From NCBI GenBank assembly GCA_947628845.1, contig CANRBK010000007.1:1-32850 (forward strand): a stretch of 32,850 bases of DNA, written 5' to 3'. The position numbers were made by a program, and so were the translations under genes. The DNA is from an uncultured Clostridia bacterium. Lineage in GTDB: Bacteria; Bacillota; Clostridia; TANB77; CAG-508. Under the pieces are notes generated by a model, which was given only the letters and a program-made list of their open reading frames with translations, did no database searches and had not been told where the DNA came from. This document shows, in pieces, positions 1 to 9,800 of the stretch. Numbering within the stretch: position 1 is the first letter of the stretch; each line of letters starts with the position of its first letter.

Positions 1-29
1 CTTCCTCCCTTTTTTTCTAAACTATCCTT

Positions 30-58
30 ATTATAACATTAGGTATTTTTTTATGCAA
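30..58 (-). promoter_or_regulatory. Sigma-A promoter for a gene starting left of the window
   Basis: On the minus strand TTGCAT (53-58) is followed after 17 bases by TATAAT (30-35), with TG at the extended -10 position (TGTTATAAT). A ribosome binding site, AGGGAGG, lies at about 4-10 of the window, so a minus-strand gene must start just beyond the left edge. The promoter sits between the flippase stop at 143 and that gene, which suggests the polysaccharide operon ends with the flippase. Confidence 0.7.
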
Positions 59-142
59 TAGTTTTTTTAAAATTTTTATAAAAATTTTTATTTTTTCATT
101 AATAAAAGAAAGTTCATCAATTTACGCATATTAAAAAATCAT

Positions 143-1702
143 CTATAGAATGCTTTTATTTTTGTAAAATTTTTTGTTTTTTAATCTACTAATAAATTCT
201 ATTATTAAATTTTCTTTTAAAATAATTAAAACTATTATATATGTAAAGATTGATAAAATGCCATAAATAATGCATTTTAAGATTTCTATTTTAATAAAAT
301 CAAAGAAATTGCAAAACCAAATAACTATTCCCATACATATTATTGCTATTATAATCTTAAATAGTTCAGAAAGTATATTTTTTATTGAAATTTTATTTAA
401 CTTTTTTCTCATTTGTAAAAACAATATTATAGTACCAATTGTTACAGAAATAGATGTAGCAAAAGCTAGTCCTAAATATTTAAATTTATTTATTAACAAT
501 AAATTTAAAATAATATTTAATAATACAGTAATAATTCCATTAATCATTGGTAACATAGTATTTTTCATTGAATAAAAAACTTTATTTATAACATCTCTAA
601 AAGATGATCCTATAATTCCCAAAGCGTATATTTTTAAAGATCTAGCAACAAATATTACTGTATCTTTATTAAATGCCCCCCTACCAAATAATATATCAAC
701 AATTTCGTTTGCAAATAAAAATAATAATAAAGCTAATGGAAAAACAATTAACGATACAATGTTTATATATCTTTCAACGAATTCGCATTTTTCATTTTCC
801 GAATTATCTTTTGAGAATAATGTTGCCATTGATGGATATATAATAGTAATTAAACTTGATATAATTACTTGACTACCAATACTTACTATTTCATTAGAAT
901 AATTTAAAGCCGAAATACTACCTTCTGTCAAACTTGAAGCAAGAGATCTGTCAACTATAGCATTAATTTGACTAACACCAGTACTAATAAACATAGGTCC
1001 TACTAGTATAATCATTCTAATAATCAATTTATCGTTTATTTTTAAATACTTAGTATGTTTAAACTCCGTATTTTTTATCATTAATATTTTTAAATATACT
1101 AATTGACTAAATGATGCTATTAATAATCCAAAAGCTAAAAAATAATAATTTTTTGCATAAAATCCTAAAATTATACTTATAATTAGTACAATATTATATG
1201 GTATATTCATTAAAGAATTCTGATTAAAAAAACCATTTATTTGTAAATATGCATTATATACATATACTAAAATAATGGCTATACATGTTGGAAATACAAT
1301 TTTAGTAAATTTATTACATAAATTAAATGTATCCTTAGGAAATCCACCTGCAAAAATATATACAAATTGTTTAGAAAAAATAATTCCTAATATTGATAAT
1401 ATAATAGATATTATTAAAAATATGTTAAAAATATTATTAGTAAAATTTTCAGCTTCGTTTATATTTTTTTTTGTCCTAATCTCTGTATATAATGGAATAA
1501 AACCAGTAGTTACAGCTATTCCAAAAACAGAAAAAATTACAGCTGGAATATTTTGAACAGCAACAAATACATCAGAAACTGCTGATGCTCCAAAATAATT
1601 TGCTAACACTATTTCTCTAATAAAACCTAATCCTTTAGCAAGAAAAGCAAATATTGTCAATTGTATTGTGCTTTTTAAAATACTATTTTTCTTTTTTTTC
1701 AA
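143..1702 (-). CDS. MurJ/MviN-family flippase of the polysaccharide operon
   Basis: A 519-residue, almost entirely hydrophobic protein with about 13-14 predicted membrane helices. The N-terminus (FLAKGLGFIREIVLANYFGA, residues 20-39) is typical of the MurJ/MviN branch of the MOP exporter superfamily, which flips lipid-linked saccharides across the cytoplasmic membrane. As the last gene of a polysaccharide operon with no other flippase, it most likely acts as the Wzx-type exporter for this repeat unit; a role in lipid II export cannot be excluded. The start is TTG: a GGAG lies 8 bases upstream, and the nearby ATG runs straight into a stop. The start overlaps the preceding gene by 20 bases, so the two are probably translationally coupled. 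Confidence 0.88.
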   Translation of the reverse strand: MKKKKNSILKSTIQLTIFAFLAKGLGFIREIVLANYFGASAVSDVFVAVQNIPAVIFSVFGIAVTTGFIPLYTEIRTKKNINEAENFTNNIFNIFLIISIILSILGIIFSKQFVYIFAGGFPKDTFNLCNKFTKIVFPTCIAIILVYVYNAYLQINGFFNQNSLMNIPYNIVLIISIILGFYAKNYYFLAFGLLIASFSQLVYLKILMIKNTEFKHTKYLKINDKLIIRMIILVGPMFISTGVSQINAIVDRSLASSLTEGSISALNYSNEIVSIGSQVIISSLITIIYPSMATLFSKDNSENEKCEFVERYINIVSLIVFPLALLLFLFANEIVDILFGRGAFNKDTVIFVARSLKIYALGIIGSSFRDVINKVFYSMKNTMLPMINGIITVLLNIILNLLLINKFKYLGLAFATSISVTIGTIILFLQMRKKLNKISIKNILSELFKIIIAIICMGIVIWFCNFFDFIKIEILKCIIYGILSIFTYIIVLIILKENLIIEFISRLKNKKFYKNKSIL

Positions 1703-2690
1703 ACCATATACTCCTTATTTTTCTCGTTTTATATATACACATCCATCTTATATTGTTTATTATTCTTTTTAATGTAATTTTTTTTCTATTAAACCAAAAA
1801 CTTTTTAAATAATACCTTATTAATGATCTTTTTGACTTTTTCAATATATATTTCAATGTTATATCTTCTGATAATTCTTCTGCAACATCTGGATAAAAAA
1901 CATATTTAATTTTTTCATCATATTTTTTTATTTTAAATGTCATTGGTCTACAAAAAAAGTGTATATACATAAATTCATCAATTTTTATTTCATTGTTAAC
2001 TATATAATATCTATAAATATTTCCATCTTCCCACGTTAAAATTTGATTTTTATTTTTGTAATCATCTTCCTTAGGAAAATGCTCTAAAAAAAATCCATAA
2101 TCATATTTGCATAAATGTGCAAAATTAGTTTTTTTATAATAATCTATATTTAATGCATCATAAATTTTTGATATTGGGCCTTCATCAAAGCAATACCCTC
2201 TTTGATGAGTAAAAGCTTCTTTATATGATAATAATCCATCTTTTTGGAATCTATATCTTACATTTACATTATCGTCATTTCTATATATAGTTGAATGTCC
2301 TTGAAATCCAATTTTATCATATTTATCTAACATTTCATCTGTAATAAATTTCCTAATATTACCCCATATTAAATCTATATCGCAATATCCCCAAAAATCA
2401 TATTGTTTTATCTCATTTTTAAAAATTTCTCCATAAGCAGGTTTATATTCACAAAGTTTCCAAGGTCTGTCAAGAGTTATCTCAAAATCAAAATTTTCCT
2501 GAATTCTTTTTTTTATATTTTCAAATGAATCATAAATAACATGAACATTATTAGGATAATTATATGTTGTCTTATCATCAGTAATTAATAACCAATCGAT
2601 TGTTGGATTACATTTACAACTTAATAGCCACAGATTAAAATTTACTGGTAATGTTCCAAAATAAGGTACAATATATACTATACTTTTCAT
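1683..2690 (-). CDS. DUF6625-like putative glycosyltransferase
   Basis: A soluble protein of 335 residues. It opens with a beta strand (IVYIVPYFG) and carries a DxD-type motif (D104 and D106 in YCDIDLIWG), the usual nucleotide-sugar/metal site of GT-A fold transferases. The overall pattern (LITDD near residue 38, RPWKLCEYKPAYG near 75-87, then DFWGYCDIDLIWG) resembles the DUF6625 family found in capsule clusters. It probably adds a sugar to the lipid-linked repeat unit on the cytoplasmic face; donor and acceptor cannot be told. AGGAG precedes the ATG. The 3' end overlaps the flippase gene. The family name is from memory of its pattern, so the exact family is less sure than the glycosyltransferase class. 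Confidence 0.7.
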   Translation of the reverse strand: MKSIVYIVPYFGTLPVNFNLWLLSCKCNPTIDWLLITDDKTTYNYPNNVHVIYDSFENIKKRIQENFDFEITLDRPWKLCEYKPAYGEIFKNEIKQYDFWGYCDIDLIWGNIRKFITDEMLDKYDKIGFQGHSTIYRNDDNVNVRYRFQKDGLLSYKEAFTHQRGYCFDEGPISKIYDALNIDYYKKTNFAHLCKYDYGFFLEHFPKEDDYKNKNQILTWEDGNIYRYYIVNNEIKIDEFMYIHFFCRPMTFKIKKYDEKIKYVFYPDVAEELSEDITLKYILKKSKRSLIRYYLKSFWFNRKKITLKRIINNIRWMCIYKTRKIRSIWFEKKEK

Positions 2691-2701
2691 AATTTAACTC
2701 C

Positions 2702-3835
2702 TTAATTTACTTTTTTCCAAAGTTTTTCTTTAAACAATTCACTTATAAATAATATTGGAAAACCTATAAATGGATATAAACAAATTGTTTCAGAAATCGC
2801 ATATAAAATCCAAATAAATATAAATACTTCTTCTTTTTCTTTATCTTTTTTTATTAATATTTTTATCGTTAAATATATTAATAATATCATTACAATAAAA
2901 ATTACAATACCATAATTTAATAAAAGGCTATAATAAACACTATCAATATTACTAATACTCGTATAATAAGAACCATTTAAAAATATTGTCGGCGTTCCTA
3001 TTAACCTATAACCAAATAATTTAATGCCATAATTAATATAGATTATATATCCAATGTAAATCCTAGTACTTAATAAATTATTTAGTACTATAACTGGTTT
3101 AGAATGAACATTAAAAATAATAAAAATTAGGACAAATACTGAAATAATAAAAAAATAATTTAATTTTTTAAATTTTAAAATGTTCTTTTTTCTCAAAAGA
3201 ATAGTAATTTCTAATATTAAAATTGATAAGAAACTAGTTTTAGAATTTGGAAAAACATATACAAATATAGCAACTAAAAATATAACAAAATAATTTGCTT
3301 TACTTAGTTTATTATAACTCAAATAGCAATACATAGCTATACTCCAAAAAACATACATTCCAAATACATTAGGATGATTAAAACCAAATGTATATCTATG
3401 TATAACATCACCATCAACTAAATTTCTATTAACAATGTTTAAATTAGTTTTATCAAAAAAAAGTAAAATTACATAATATAAAACATGTATTATAATAAAA
3501 ATAGAAATATTTATAAATAATATTTTTATTACTTTATCTATATTAATGCCTTTCATAGAAATAATTATTATAATAGTAGTCAAAAAAACAGTGTTACTTG
3601 TATTTATATATGATGTTAAGCCCAATACAAATAAAAAGCTATATATAATAATTTCTTTTAAAGAATAGTATCTATCAAAAAAAATTTTTATAACAAAACA
3701 AACATATCCCCAAAAAAGCATTATAAACTTCAATATTTCATATTTACTAAATATAATTGATGAACCAAATATGCTACTATAAAATGTTAAAATTATACCT
3801 AATATAAATAAATTTTCGCTCTTTTTTGTTTCCAT
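2702..3835 (-). CDS. Wzy-like polysaccharide polymerase (integral membrane)
   Basis: A 377-residue hydrophobic protein with about 10-11 predicted membrane segments and a longer polar stretch in the second half (around residues 255-300), the layout of O-antigen or capsule polymerases. A motif-like segment RYTFGFNHPNVFGMYVFW (around residues 147-164) resembles the HPN-type patterns of the Wzy/EpsG group. These proteins join repeat units on the outer face of the membrane, and one polymerase beside a flippase is what a Wzx/Wzy operon needs. Primary sequence is poorly conserved in this family, so the call rests on topology and position. AGGGG lies 6 bases before the ATG. Confidence 0.75.
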   Translation of the reverse strand: METKKSENLFILGIILTFYSSIFGSSIIFSKYEILKFIMLFWGYVCFVIKIFFDRYYSLKEIIIYSFLFVLGLTSYINTSNTVFLTTIIIIISMKGINIDKVIKILFINISIFIIIHVLYYVILLFFDKTNLNIVNRNLVDGDVIHRYTFGFNHPNVFGMYVFWSIAMYCYLSYNKLSKANYFVIFLVAIFVYVFPNSKTSFLSILILEITILLRKKNILKFKKLNYFFIISVFVLIFIIFNVHSKPVIVLNNLLSTRIYIGYIIYINYGIKLFGYRLIGTPTIFLNGSYYTSISNIDSVYYSLLLNYGIVIFIVMILLIYLTIKILIKKDKEKEEVFIFIWILYAISETICLYPFIGFPILFISELFKEKLWKKVN

Positions 3836-3850
3836 TTATTACCCCTATAT

Positions 3851-4987
3851 TCATTTTATATTTTTCTTTTGATTTATTATTAATTTATCATAATTTATTT
3901 TTAAATTTTCAATTGTGTTATTTATAATAAATTTTTTGCTTCTTTCAATTGCATTTTGTGATATTTTTTGCTTTTCTAAATAATCTTTTTTTATAACTTC
4001 CATTATTTTATTGGCTAAATTATTACTATTAATTTCATCTACTAAAAATCCATTTATATTATCTTCTATTATTTCAGGTAATCCACCCTTTTTAAATGTA
4101 ATAGGTATACACCCTCTAGACATTGATTCCACTACTGATATCCCAAATGCTTCCTCCCAAGTAGATGGATATACAAAAATATCGGATTTATCTAGCCAAT
4201 CAATAACATTTCTTTTTTTTCCAACAAAAAAAACTATGTTTTCTATATTTAGTTGCATTGCTAATTTTTTTAAATTATTTATTTCAGATCCATCACCTAT
4301 AATAGTCAAATATATATCATATTTATTTTCTTTTAATATTTTAATTGATTTAATTAATAAATCTACACCCTTTACTTTTTCTAGTCTGCCTATATAAATT
4401 ATATTACATTTTTTATCTTTGAATTTGTCAGTTTTTATAGGTTTTTTATTTATAAAAATATCACTAATTCCATTATAAATTACTACTTTGTTTTTATCAT
4501 TTATATCAAATTTGTTTTCGTGTGATTTTTGTACAGCATTTGATACAGAAATTATTAAATCCGAAATCTGTAAAGCCTTATTAAAATAATATAAAAATAA
4601 TTTATTTAAAATAATATTTTTATTTAAAGATAACTTATTTTCATAGCATGAATGTAAAAATCTTACAAATTTTACATTTGAATTTTTCTTTTTTAAATAA
4701 TAGAAAAGCATATTACAATATAAACCATTATTGTGCATTACTATAATATCAATTTTTTCTTTTTTACATATATTACTAATTTCTAATATACTTTTTTTTA
4801 TACCAAATTTTTTTCTATTAAATATATATGTTCTTTGTGGATTTCTTAACATTATTTCTTCAGCGATTTCTCCACCTCTATTAAAAAAACACCAATAATT
4901 ATCAATCTTGCTTAATTTATCAATGTTATTGCATAATACTTCTATTCCACCAGTTCCACCTTCAGCTAATAAATTTAAAATCCTCAT
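3851..4987 (-). CDS. GT4-family glycosyltransferase
   Basis: A 378-residue GT-B fold enzyme. The N-terminal glycine-rich loop is AEGGTGGIEVL (residues 8-18), the second domain begins at IYIGRLEKVKG (197-207), and the E(x7)E retaining signature is EEAFGISVVE (278-287). GT4 enzymes transfer a sugar from a nucleotide-sugar donor with retention of configuration. The first-domain pattern is that of the common capsule/EPS GT4 group. It lies 15 bases from the polymerase gene in the operon. GGGAG precedes the ATG. The sugar specificity cannot be read from sequence. Confidence 0.9.
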   Translation of the reverse strand: MRILNLLAEGGTGGIEVLCNNIDKLSKIDNYWCFFNRGGEIAEEIMLRNPQRTYIFNRKKFGIKKSILEISNICKKEKIDIIVMHNNGLYCNMLFYYLKKKNSNVKFVRFLHSCYENKLSLNKNIILNKLFLYYFNKALQISDLIISVSNAVQKSHENKFDINDKNKVVIYNGISDIFINKKPIKTDKFKDKKCNIIYIGRLEKVKGVDLLIKSIKILKENKYDIYLTIIGDGSEINNLKKLAMQLNIENIVFFVGKKRNVIDWLDKSDIFVYPSTWEEAFGISVVESMSRGCIPITFKKGGLPEIIEDNINGFLVDEINSNNLANKIMEVIKKDYLEKQKISQNAIERSKKFIINNTIENLKINYDKLIINQKKNIK

Positions 4988-5020
4988 TTTAATAATCTCC
5001 CTTATAAAAATTAATAATTA

Positions 5021-5947
5021 TTATTCTTTATTTTTTTGATATAATATAAAACCTAAAGGAATAAATAATATTATTGCTAATTTTTTAAAAAAATTATTTC
5101 CAACTTTAATAATTTCTTTTAATGTCATATTATTCGCAAATCCACACATTGATATTCCTACAAAAGATTTCAGAAAATTCGGTATATCATAGAAAAAATA
5201 ATCCATATTATTATTTATATTATTACTCCATAAATAAATATTTTCTTTTTTTATTTTCTTTTTAGTAATACTATTATTGGTATCTTTATAATATCCTCTT
5301 AATGGAATATCTATATATCTTTCAATATATTCTCTTGCACACTTATCTTGCATTATTGTTTCTGGATAAAAATGGCCTTTCGTTATTGGATTGTTAAATT
5401 TTTTTATAACTTCTGTTCTAGATAATCCCCATCTTTCATATTTCATCTTATATTTATATCTAGCATCTAAAGATGAACAATCCAATACTTTTTGAGGTAA
5501 ATCCTTTCCTATTTTTTTACCAGTTTCAGGATCATAGCACCTAGCAGTAACATTTTTATATTTTTTTCTATCTTCATAAGGAATGTTATTCCATTCATTA
5601 AGTAATATTTCAAAACTATTAGATTTTATTTCATCGTCTGAATCAATACCTGTAACATATTCCCCACTTACATATTCCATAGCTTTATTAACTGCTATAT
5701 GCTTTCCTTGATTTGATTGATAATAATATATAATAGGAAAGTTAGACTCTTTTCTCCATTGTTCAACTAGTTCTCCTGTATTATCAGTTGAGCCATCATC
5801 TATTATAATCCATTCAAAATTTTTATAAGTTTGATTTTTTAAACTATTATATACTCTTGACAAAGTATTTTTTCTATTATATGTTGCAGTTATTACACTT
5901 ATTTTTGAATTAATCATATTATTATTTTTGTCTATATTATTAATCAT
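5021..5947 (-). CDS. GT2-family glycosyltransferase
   Basis: A 308-residue GT-A enzyme. The nucleotide-binding start is ISVITATYNRK (16-26), followed by IIIDDGSTDNT (47-57), and the metal-binding DxD region is GIDSDDE (100-106). After the catalytic domain, residues about 140-230 carry conserved aromatic and charged positions, and the C-terminus (about 285-303) has one hydrophobic segment that may tether it to the membrane. Residues 1-15 are Asn/Lys rich and precede the domain. A second in-frame ATG exists at residue 11, but only the first has a GGAGA upstream, so the longer form is kept. The acceptor and donor are unknown. Confidence 0.9.
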   Translation of the reverse strand: MINNIDKNNNMINSKISVITATYNRKNTLSRVYNSLKNQTYKNFEWIIIDDGSTDNTGELVEQWRKESNFPIIYYYQSNQGKHIAVNKAMEYVSGEYVTGIDSDDEIKSNSFEILLNEWNNIPYEDRKKYKNVTARCYDPETGKKIGKDLPQKVLDCSSLDARYKYKMKYERWGLSRTEVIKKFNNPITKGHFYPETIMQDKCAREYIERYIDIPLRGYYKDTNNSITKKKIKKENIYLWSNNINNNMDYFFYDIPNFLKSFVGISMCGFANNMTLKEIIKVGNNFFKKLAIILFIPLGFILYQKNKE

Positions 5948-5971
5948 AATTTTATTTCTCCATATATTTTA

Positions 5972-6964
5972 TTATTCCATATTGTCCTTCTGTAATCTTC
6001 TTTTTGTTACTTTAATCACTAATTTTGTATAAAATTCAGGACAAATTCCACAAGCTAAAATTTTAATTTTTTCTTTCAAATTTACTTTGCTTTTTATTAA
6101 AATATTTATAAAATTTTTTCGTATGTATTTTATACATTCTTTATATTCTTTTATATATTTATCTTTTGAATTAGTTCCAATAATTTGTACAAGTAAGAAA
6201 CTATGATTTTTCCATATATGCCAGTTCAAAGCATTTTCAACTCTAGCATCATTTATTTTCAATTCTTCTTTTGTTATTTTTATATGTTCTAGTGCATCAA
6301 GACCATGTTGTACTTTATAATTAGTCAGACCACTACCATAATTATTTAATCTATAATTATAAACTTTTCTATATCCAACACCAACTTTACCAGCATATTT
6401 TGCTGCTTTTGTTGCAAAATTGATTCCCTCTCCAAACCAAGTCATTGAAAAATTCAAATTATTTTCCTTTAACAGCTTCATATTATATATTTTATTCCAA
6501 GGGCCCATCTTCATATATGGATATATAATGGCTGCAATAGCATCTTCTGAACACCATGTTTCTATTCTATCTTTTTTTACCTGTACATTATCACGTGTTG
6601 TAAAAATATTATATGAAAATGCCATTTTTGTATTAGTACTTTTTACAATTGACATCATATATTCTGTAAAATCTTCTGCTAGCCAATCATCTCCATCTAT
6701 AAAAAATACCCATTCTCCTGTAGCAATCTTTAAACCTTCATTTCTAGCATCAGACACTCCTCCATTTTCTTTATGTATTACTTTTATTCTATAATCTTTT
6801 TTCGCATATTCATCACATATTTTTCCACTATTATCTGGTGAACCATCATCTACTAAAATTATTTCTATATTTTTATAAGTTTGATTTATAGTTGAATTAA
6901 TTAACTTATCTAAAAATTTTTCAGAATTGTAAATAGCTACAATCATTGAAACTTTATCTTCCAT
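5972..6964 (-). CDS. GT2-family glycosyltransferase (EpsJ-like)
   Basis: A 330-residue GT-A enzyme. VSMIVAIYNSEKFLDKLI (5-22) is followed by ILVDDGSPDNSG (36-47), NGGVSDARNEGL (67-78) and the metal-binding FIDGDDW (88-94), the classical layout of EPS GT2 enzymes such as EpsJ. The C-terminal third is Lys-rich, has an RRLQK end and contains one weakly hydrophobic stretch. It probably extends the repeat unit on the cytoplasmic side. AGAGG precedes the ATG, and it lies 22 bases from the pyruvyl transferase-like gene, well within the operon. Confidence 0.9.
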   Translation of the reverse strand: MEDKVSMIVAIYNSEKFLDKLINSTINQTYKNIEIILVDDGSPDNSGKICDEYAKKDYRIKVIHKENGGVSDARNEGLKIATGEWVFFIDGDDWLAEDFTEYMMSIVKSTNTKMAFSYNIFTTRDNVQVKKDRIETWCSEDAIAAIIYPYMKMGPWNKIYNMKLLKENNLNFSMTWFGEGINFATKAAKYAGKVGVGYRKVYNYRLNNYGSGLTNYKVQHGLDALEHIKITKEELKINDARVENALNWHIWKNHSFLLVQIIGTNSKDKYIKEYKECIKYIRKNFINILIKSKVNLKEKIKILACGICPEFYTKLVIKVTKRRLQKDNME

Positions 6965-6986
6965 AAAAATTTATCCTCTCTTATAT

Positions 6987-8099
6987 TTAACTTTTTATAG
7001 CATTATTTAATAAATCAATTGATTTTTTTCTTTCTCCTTCTAATTTTTTGTTAACAATATCATAATTTATAATTTTATCAATTGTTTCAAAATCTTCATA
7101 ATTTTTTAATATTCTATCTTCGATTCCAAATAAGTTTAATATACTCTCTATCCTTGTTCCAGTTTTATTACTAGGTAATACATCTATAAACTTTTTATTA
7201 AATATTATAGAAAAAGCAGTTGCATGAAACGAATCAGTCAATACATATTCAGCATTTTTAAAATACCATAAAAATTCATTCGGCGTAGGCAAATAAAGCA
7301 TTTTTCCACTTCTAATTATGTAATATAATGAATAACTTAACCTTATAAGTTTTATTTTTTTACGTTTAGCAAATTGCTTTGCATATTTATCAAATTCTTT
7401 ATTTGAATGTAATTGGTAAACTAAAATGTATTTTCTTTTTTCTTTTTTTCTTGCTTTATCAGCTAGTTCATCCCATTCTTGTTTTTTTAATAAAAACGTT
7501 GGATCTAAAACCTGTTTAACATTTTGTATTCCCCTTTTTTGTAAAATATCTTTTGCTGATTTTTCTCTAACTAAAATATGTATATATTTTTTTAATAAAT
7601 TAGGAAGATTATTTTCCAAATCTTTACTCAACTCTGTTTTTCCAAAACTAGAAGCATAAGCAATACATTTTTTATTTTCTACAAAATCCAAAAAATACGC
7701 TTCATCATAATTAACAGTTCCTATTCTTCCCCAAATTTGGTCACTCCCAGAACAATATATATCTGCTTTTGGAATATTATTTTTTAATTCTTCAATATTT
7801 CCATATTCTTGTTTTGTTTCCTTAAGAAAGCCTTTTCTATATTTTTTAAATTTTTTACACATTTTAGCATAATCAGGAATTCGAAGTATTTTATAAATTA
7901 ATCTTAAAATAATATTCTTATCCCACTTCTTACCCTTTAGCAAAGTTTTAGCTAAATTATTATATCTTTCTTCATATCTAGTATAATTTATAATTTCAGA
8001 TTCACATCCTAATTTTTCTATTATTTTTTGTGTTGCATAAGATTGTAATAATGAACCATAATTTGGAACAGAATGTCTAGTTATGATATTAATTTTCAT
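6987..8099 (-). CDS. Polysaccharide pyruvyl transferase-family protein
   Basis: A 370-residue protein with the marks of the polysaccharide pyruvyl transferase family (CsaB/WcaK-like, PF04230): an N-terminal NYGSLLQSYA (13-22), SGSDQIWG (117-124), and a C-terminal DSFHATAFSIIF (about residues 280-300) holding the family His. Proven members add a ketal-linked pyruvate from phosphoenolpyruvate to a sugar, giving the polymer negative charge. Many cluster members of this family are untested, so pyruvylation is inferred, not shown. AGGAGG precedes the ATG. Upstream lies a 535-base stretch with a decayed gene. Confidence 0.85.
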   Translation of the reverse strand: MKINIITRHSVPNYGSLLQSYATQKIIEKLGCESEIINYTRYEERYNNLAKTLLKGKKWDKNIILRLIYKILRIPDYAKMCKKFKKYRKGFLKETKQEYGNIEELKNNIPKADIYCSGSDQIWGRIGTVNYDEAYFLDFVENKKCIAYASSFGKTELSKDLENNLPNLLKKYIHILVREKSAKDILQKRGIQNVKQVLDPTFLLKKQEWDELADKARKKEKRKYILVYQLHSNKEFDKYAKQFAKRKKIKLIRLSYSLYYIIRSGKMLYLPTPNEFLWYFKNAEYVLTDSFHATAFSIIFNKKFIDVLPSNKTGTRIESILNLFGIEDRILKNYEDFETIDKIINYDIVNKKLEGERKKSIDLLNNAIKS

Positions 8100-8174
8100 C
8101 TATTTCTCCTCCTGCCTTTCTATATTTTCATCAACATTTTTTCTTTAATTTAACATTAAATTGTATCATTCATG

Positions 8175-8540
8175 TTTTTGAAAGACCATTATTATTTCTA
8201 CATTTATTTAACAATTCGAATACTTATTAATTTCTCCCTTAATTACTTTTCTATTTTTATAATTCCTAATAATTTTATTTTTAAAAATATTAAAAATTTA
8301 TGTTTTATAACAAATAAAGTTAATTTTTAAATATTTATACACTGCAAGGCTAATAATACCTACCATCTAATAATTCCTATAACTTTATCTAACTTTAATT
8401 CTTTGTTTATCTGCTTTTTCAATTTCAAAGCTCGTCCCAAATTTGATTATTTAAATTTTTTATCACTTTTTATCTTTAATTTCTTTAGATTTCCATAAAA
8501 ATTTACTTTGCTTCTATAAAATAAAAACTATTATATTTTG
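8175..8540 (-). pseudogene. Decayed copy of the radical SAM/SPASM gene
   Basis: The 535 bases between 8100 and 8634 hold no open gene, but about 8175-8540 aligns collinearly with about 12226-12800, the C-terminal half of the intact SPASM gene. Shared blocks include TAAAAATTTATGT (8290/12367), TATTTATNCANTGCANGGCT (8332/12410), TCTAACTTTA, GCTTTTTCA, TTTAAATT, and near the end GCTTCTAYAAAATAAAAACT (8510/12779). By eye about 70% of bases match over the best 130 bases. Stops in every frame, several short indels and a missing block of roughly 200 bases show that it is dead. It covers residues about 175-365 of the parent. Both ends are uncertain; I see nothing else in 8541-8634. Confidence 0.72.
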
Positions 8541-8634
8541 ATTTAATTTTTTCTTCTTCATTATAATTTATTTATATTACCTATTATTAAAAATAATCAT
8601 ATAATTAATTTTATCCAATTTTTCTGATATTTTT

Positions 8635-9795
8635 TTATAATTTTTCAAAATATTTTAAATATTCATTTGCTATAATATTCCAATTATAAAAATCCTCTAC
8701 TATTTTCCTTTCTTTATTAGATAACTCCTTTCTTACTTGATCATCTAAAATCTTTTCTTTAATAATTTTACTAAAAGTTTCTTCATTATAATAAAATAAA
8801 ATTATATCATTTAACTTATTATCAACTTCTAATATTGCTTTTTTATTCATTATTACAGGTAATCCCGAAGCCATAGCTTCTAGTATTGATAAACTAAAAG
8901 CTTCTACTTTTGAAGGAAATATAAAAGCTTTAGAATTACTATAATACTTACTTAGTTCTTTACCAGGAGTAATTTCTCCTAAATATTCAACTTGACTTTC
9001 TATATTTTCTTCTTTAATATAATTATCAATTTTCTGTTTATATTTTTGATCTATTATTCCACCTACATATACATATTTAAAGTTTCTATTCTCTTGCAAA
9101 TATGGAGTTAACATTTTTATAGCTTCTAATTGATTTTTATTGTCACATACTGAACCACATTGAAAAAATACTATATCATCATTTTCATTTGGTTTATAAA
9201 TATCTGTATTTACACCATTAGCAATATGAATTATTTTTTTAGAATCAATATTAAATTGTTTTATAAAATGATCTTTTGTCACTTCATTTAGTACAAATAT
9301 TTTATCTGCATTTTTTATGCAATATATTTCTTGAAAATATTTTCTTTTAATCTTATTTTTTATACTATCCCATTTTCCATTCCAAGTACCATTATGTACT
9401 GTATAAGCAGTTATTACCTTTTTCTTTAGTTTCTTTGGTACTAATTTTAAGTAAAAAAACATATTATATTGATTATGAAAATGAATTACTAATTTATCTT
9501 TAGAACTTTTAATTTCTTTTTTTAATGCTTTTGATAAATTTATAGAGTATACTACTCTTTTCAATTTATGAACTATGCCCAAACTAACATCCTTTTTTCT
9601 AAAGCATTTAGGGACATTAATTTCTTTTATTTTTAAATCTGTATTTTGTCTTTTTTCATCTTTTATATCAAATATATAATAATTAATATTTTCTTTTTGA
9701 AATACTTTACTTAATTCTTCTACTACAATTTCTGTAGCTGCTCCCATATTAGCTGGTATAGATGTATACCCAGTTCCAACTTCAATAATTTTCAT
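8635..9795 (-). CDS. GT4-family glycosyltransferase
   Basis: A 386-residue GT-B enzyme. The N-terminus is GTGYTSIPANMGAATEIVV (8-26), a variant glycine-rich loop, and the retaining signature is KVEAFSLSILEAMASGLPVI near residues 296-315. FVLNEVTKDHFI and HIANGVNTDIYKPNEND (about 175-215) mark the start of the second domain. It is 5 bases from the next gene upstream, so the two are surely co-transcribed. AAAGGA lies about 10 bases before the ATG. The decayed SPASM copy begins 95 bases beyond its 3' end. Donor and acceptor are unknown. Confidence 0.9.
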   Translation of the reverse strand: MKIIEVGTGYTSIPANMGAATEIVVEELSKVFQKENINYYIFDIKDEKRQNTDLKIKEINVPKCFRKKDVSLGIVHKLKRVVYSINLSKALKKEIKSSKDKLVIHFHNQYNMFFYLKLVPKKLKKKVITAYTVHNGTWNGKWDSIKNKIKRKYFQEIYCIKNADKIFVLNEVTKDHFIKQFNIDSKKIIHIANGVNTDIYKPNENDDIVFFQCGSVCDNKNQLEAIKMLTPYLQENRNFKYVYVGGIIDQKYKQKIDNYIKEENIESQVEYLGEITPGKELSKYYSNSKAFIFPSKVEAFSLSILEAMASGLPVIMNKKAILEVDNKLNDIILFYYNEETFSKIIKEKILDDQVRKELSNKERKIVEDFYNWNIIANEYLKYFEKL

Positions 9796-9800
9796 TATTA

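Noticed and set aside
69-88. Perfect 20-base AT palindrome after the flippase gene, considered as the operon terminator
   Set aside because: It has no G-C pairs and no T-run on the minus strand, so it would be too weak; such strings are expected in this base composition.
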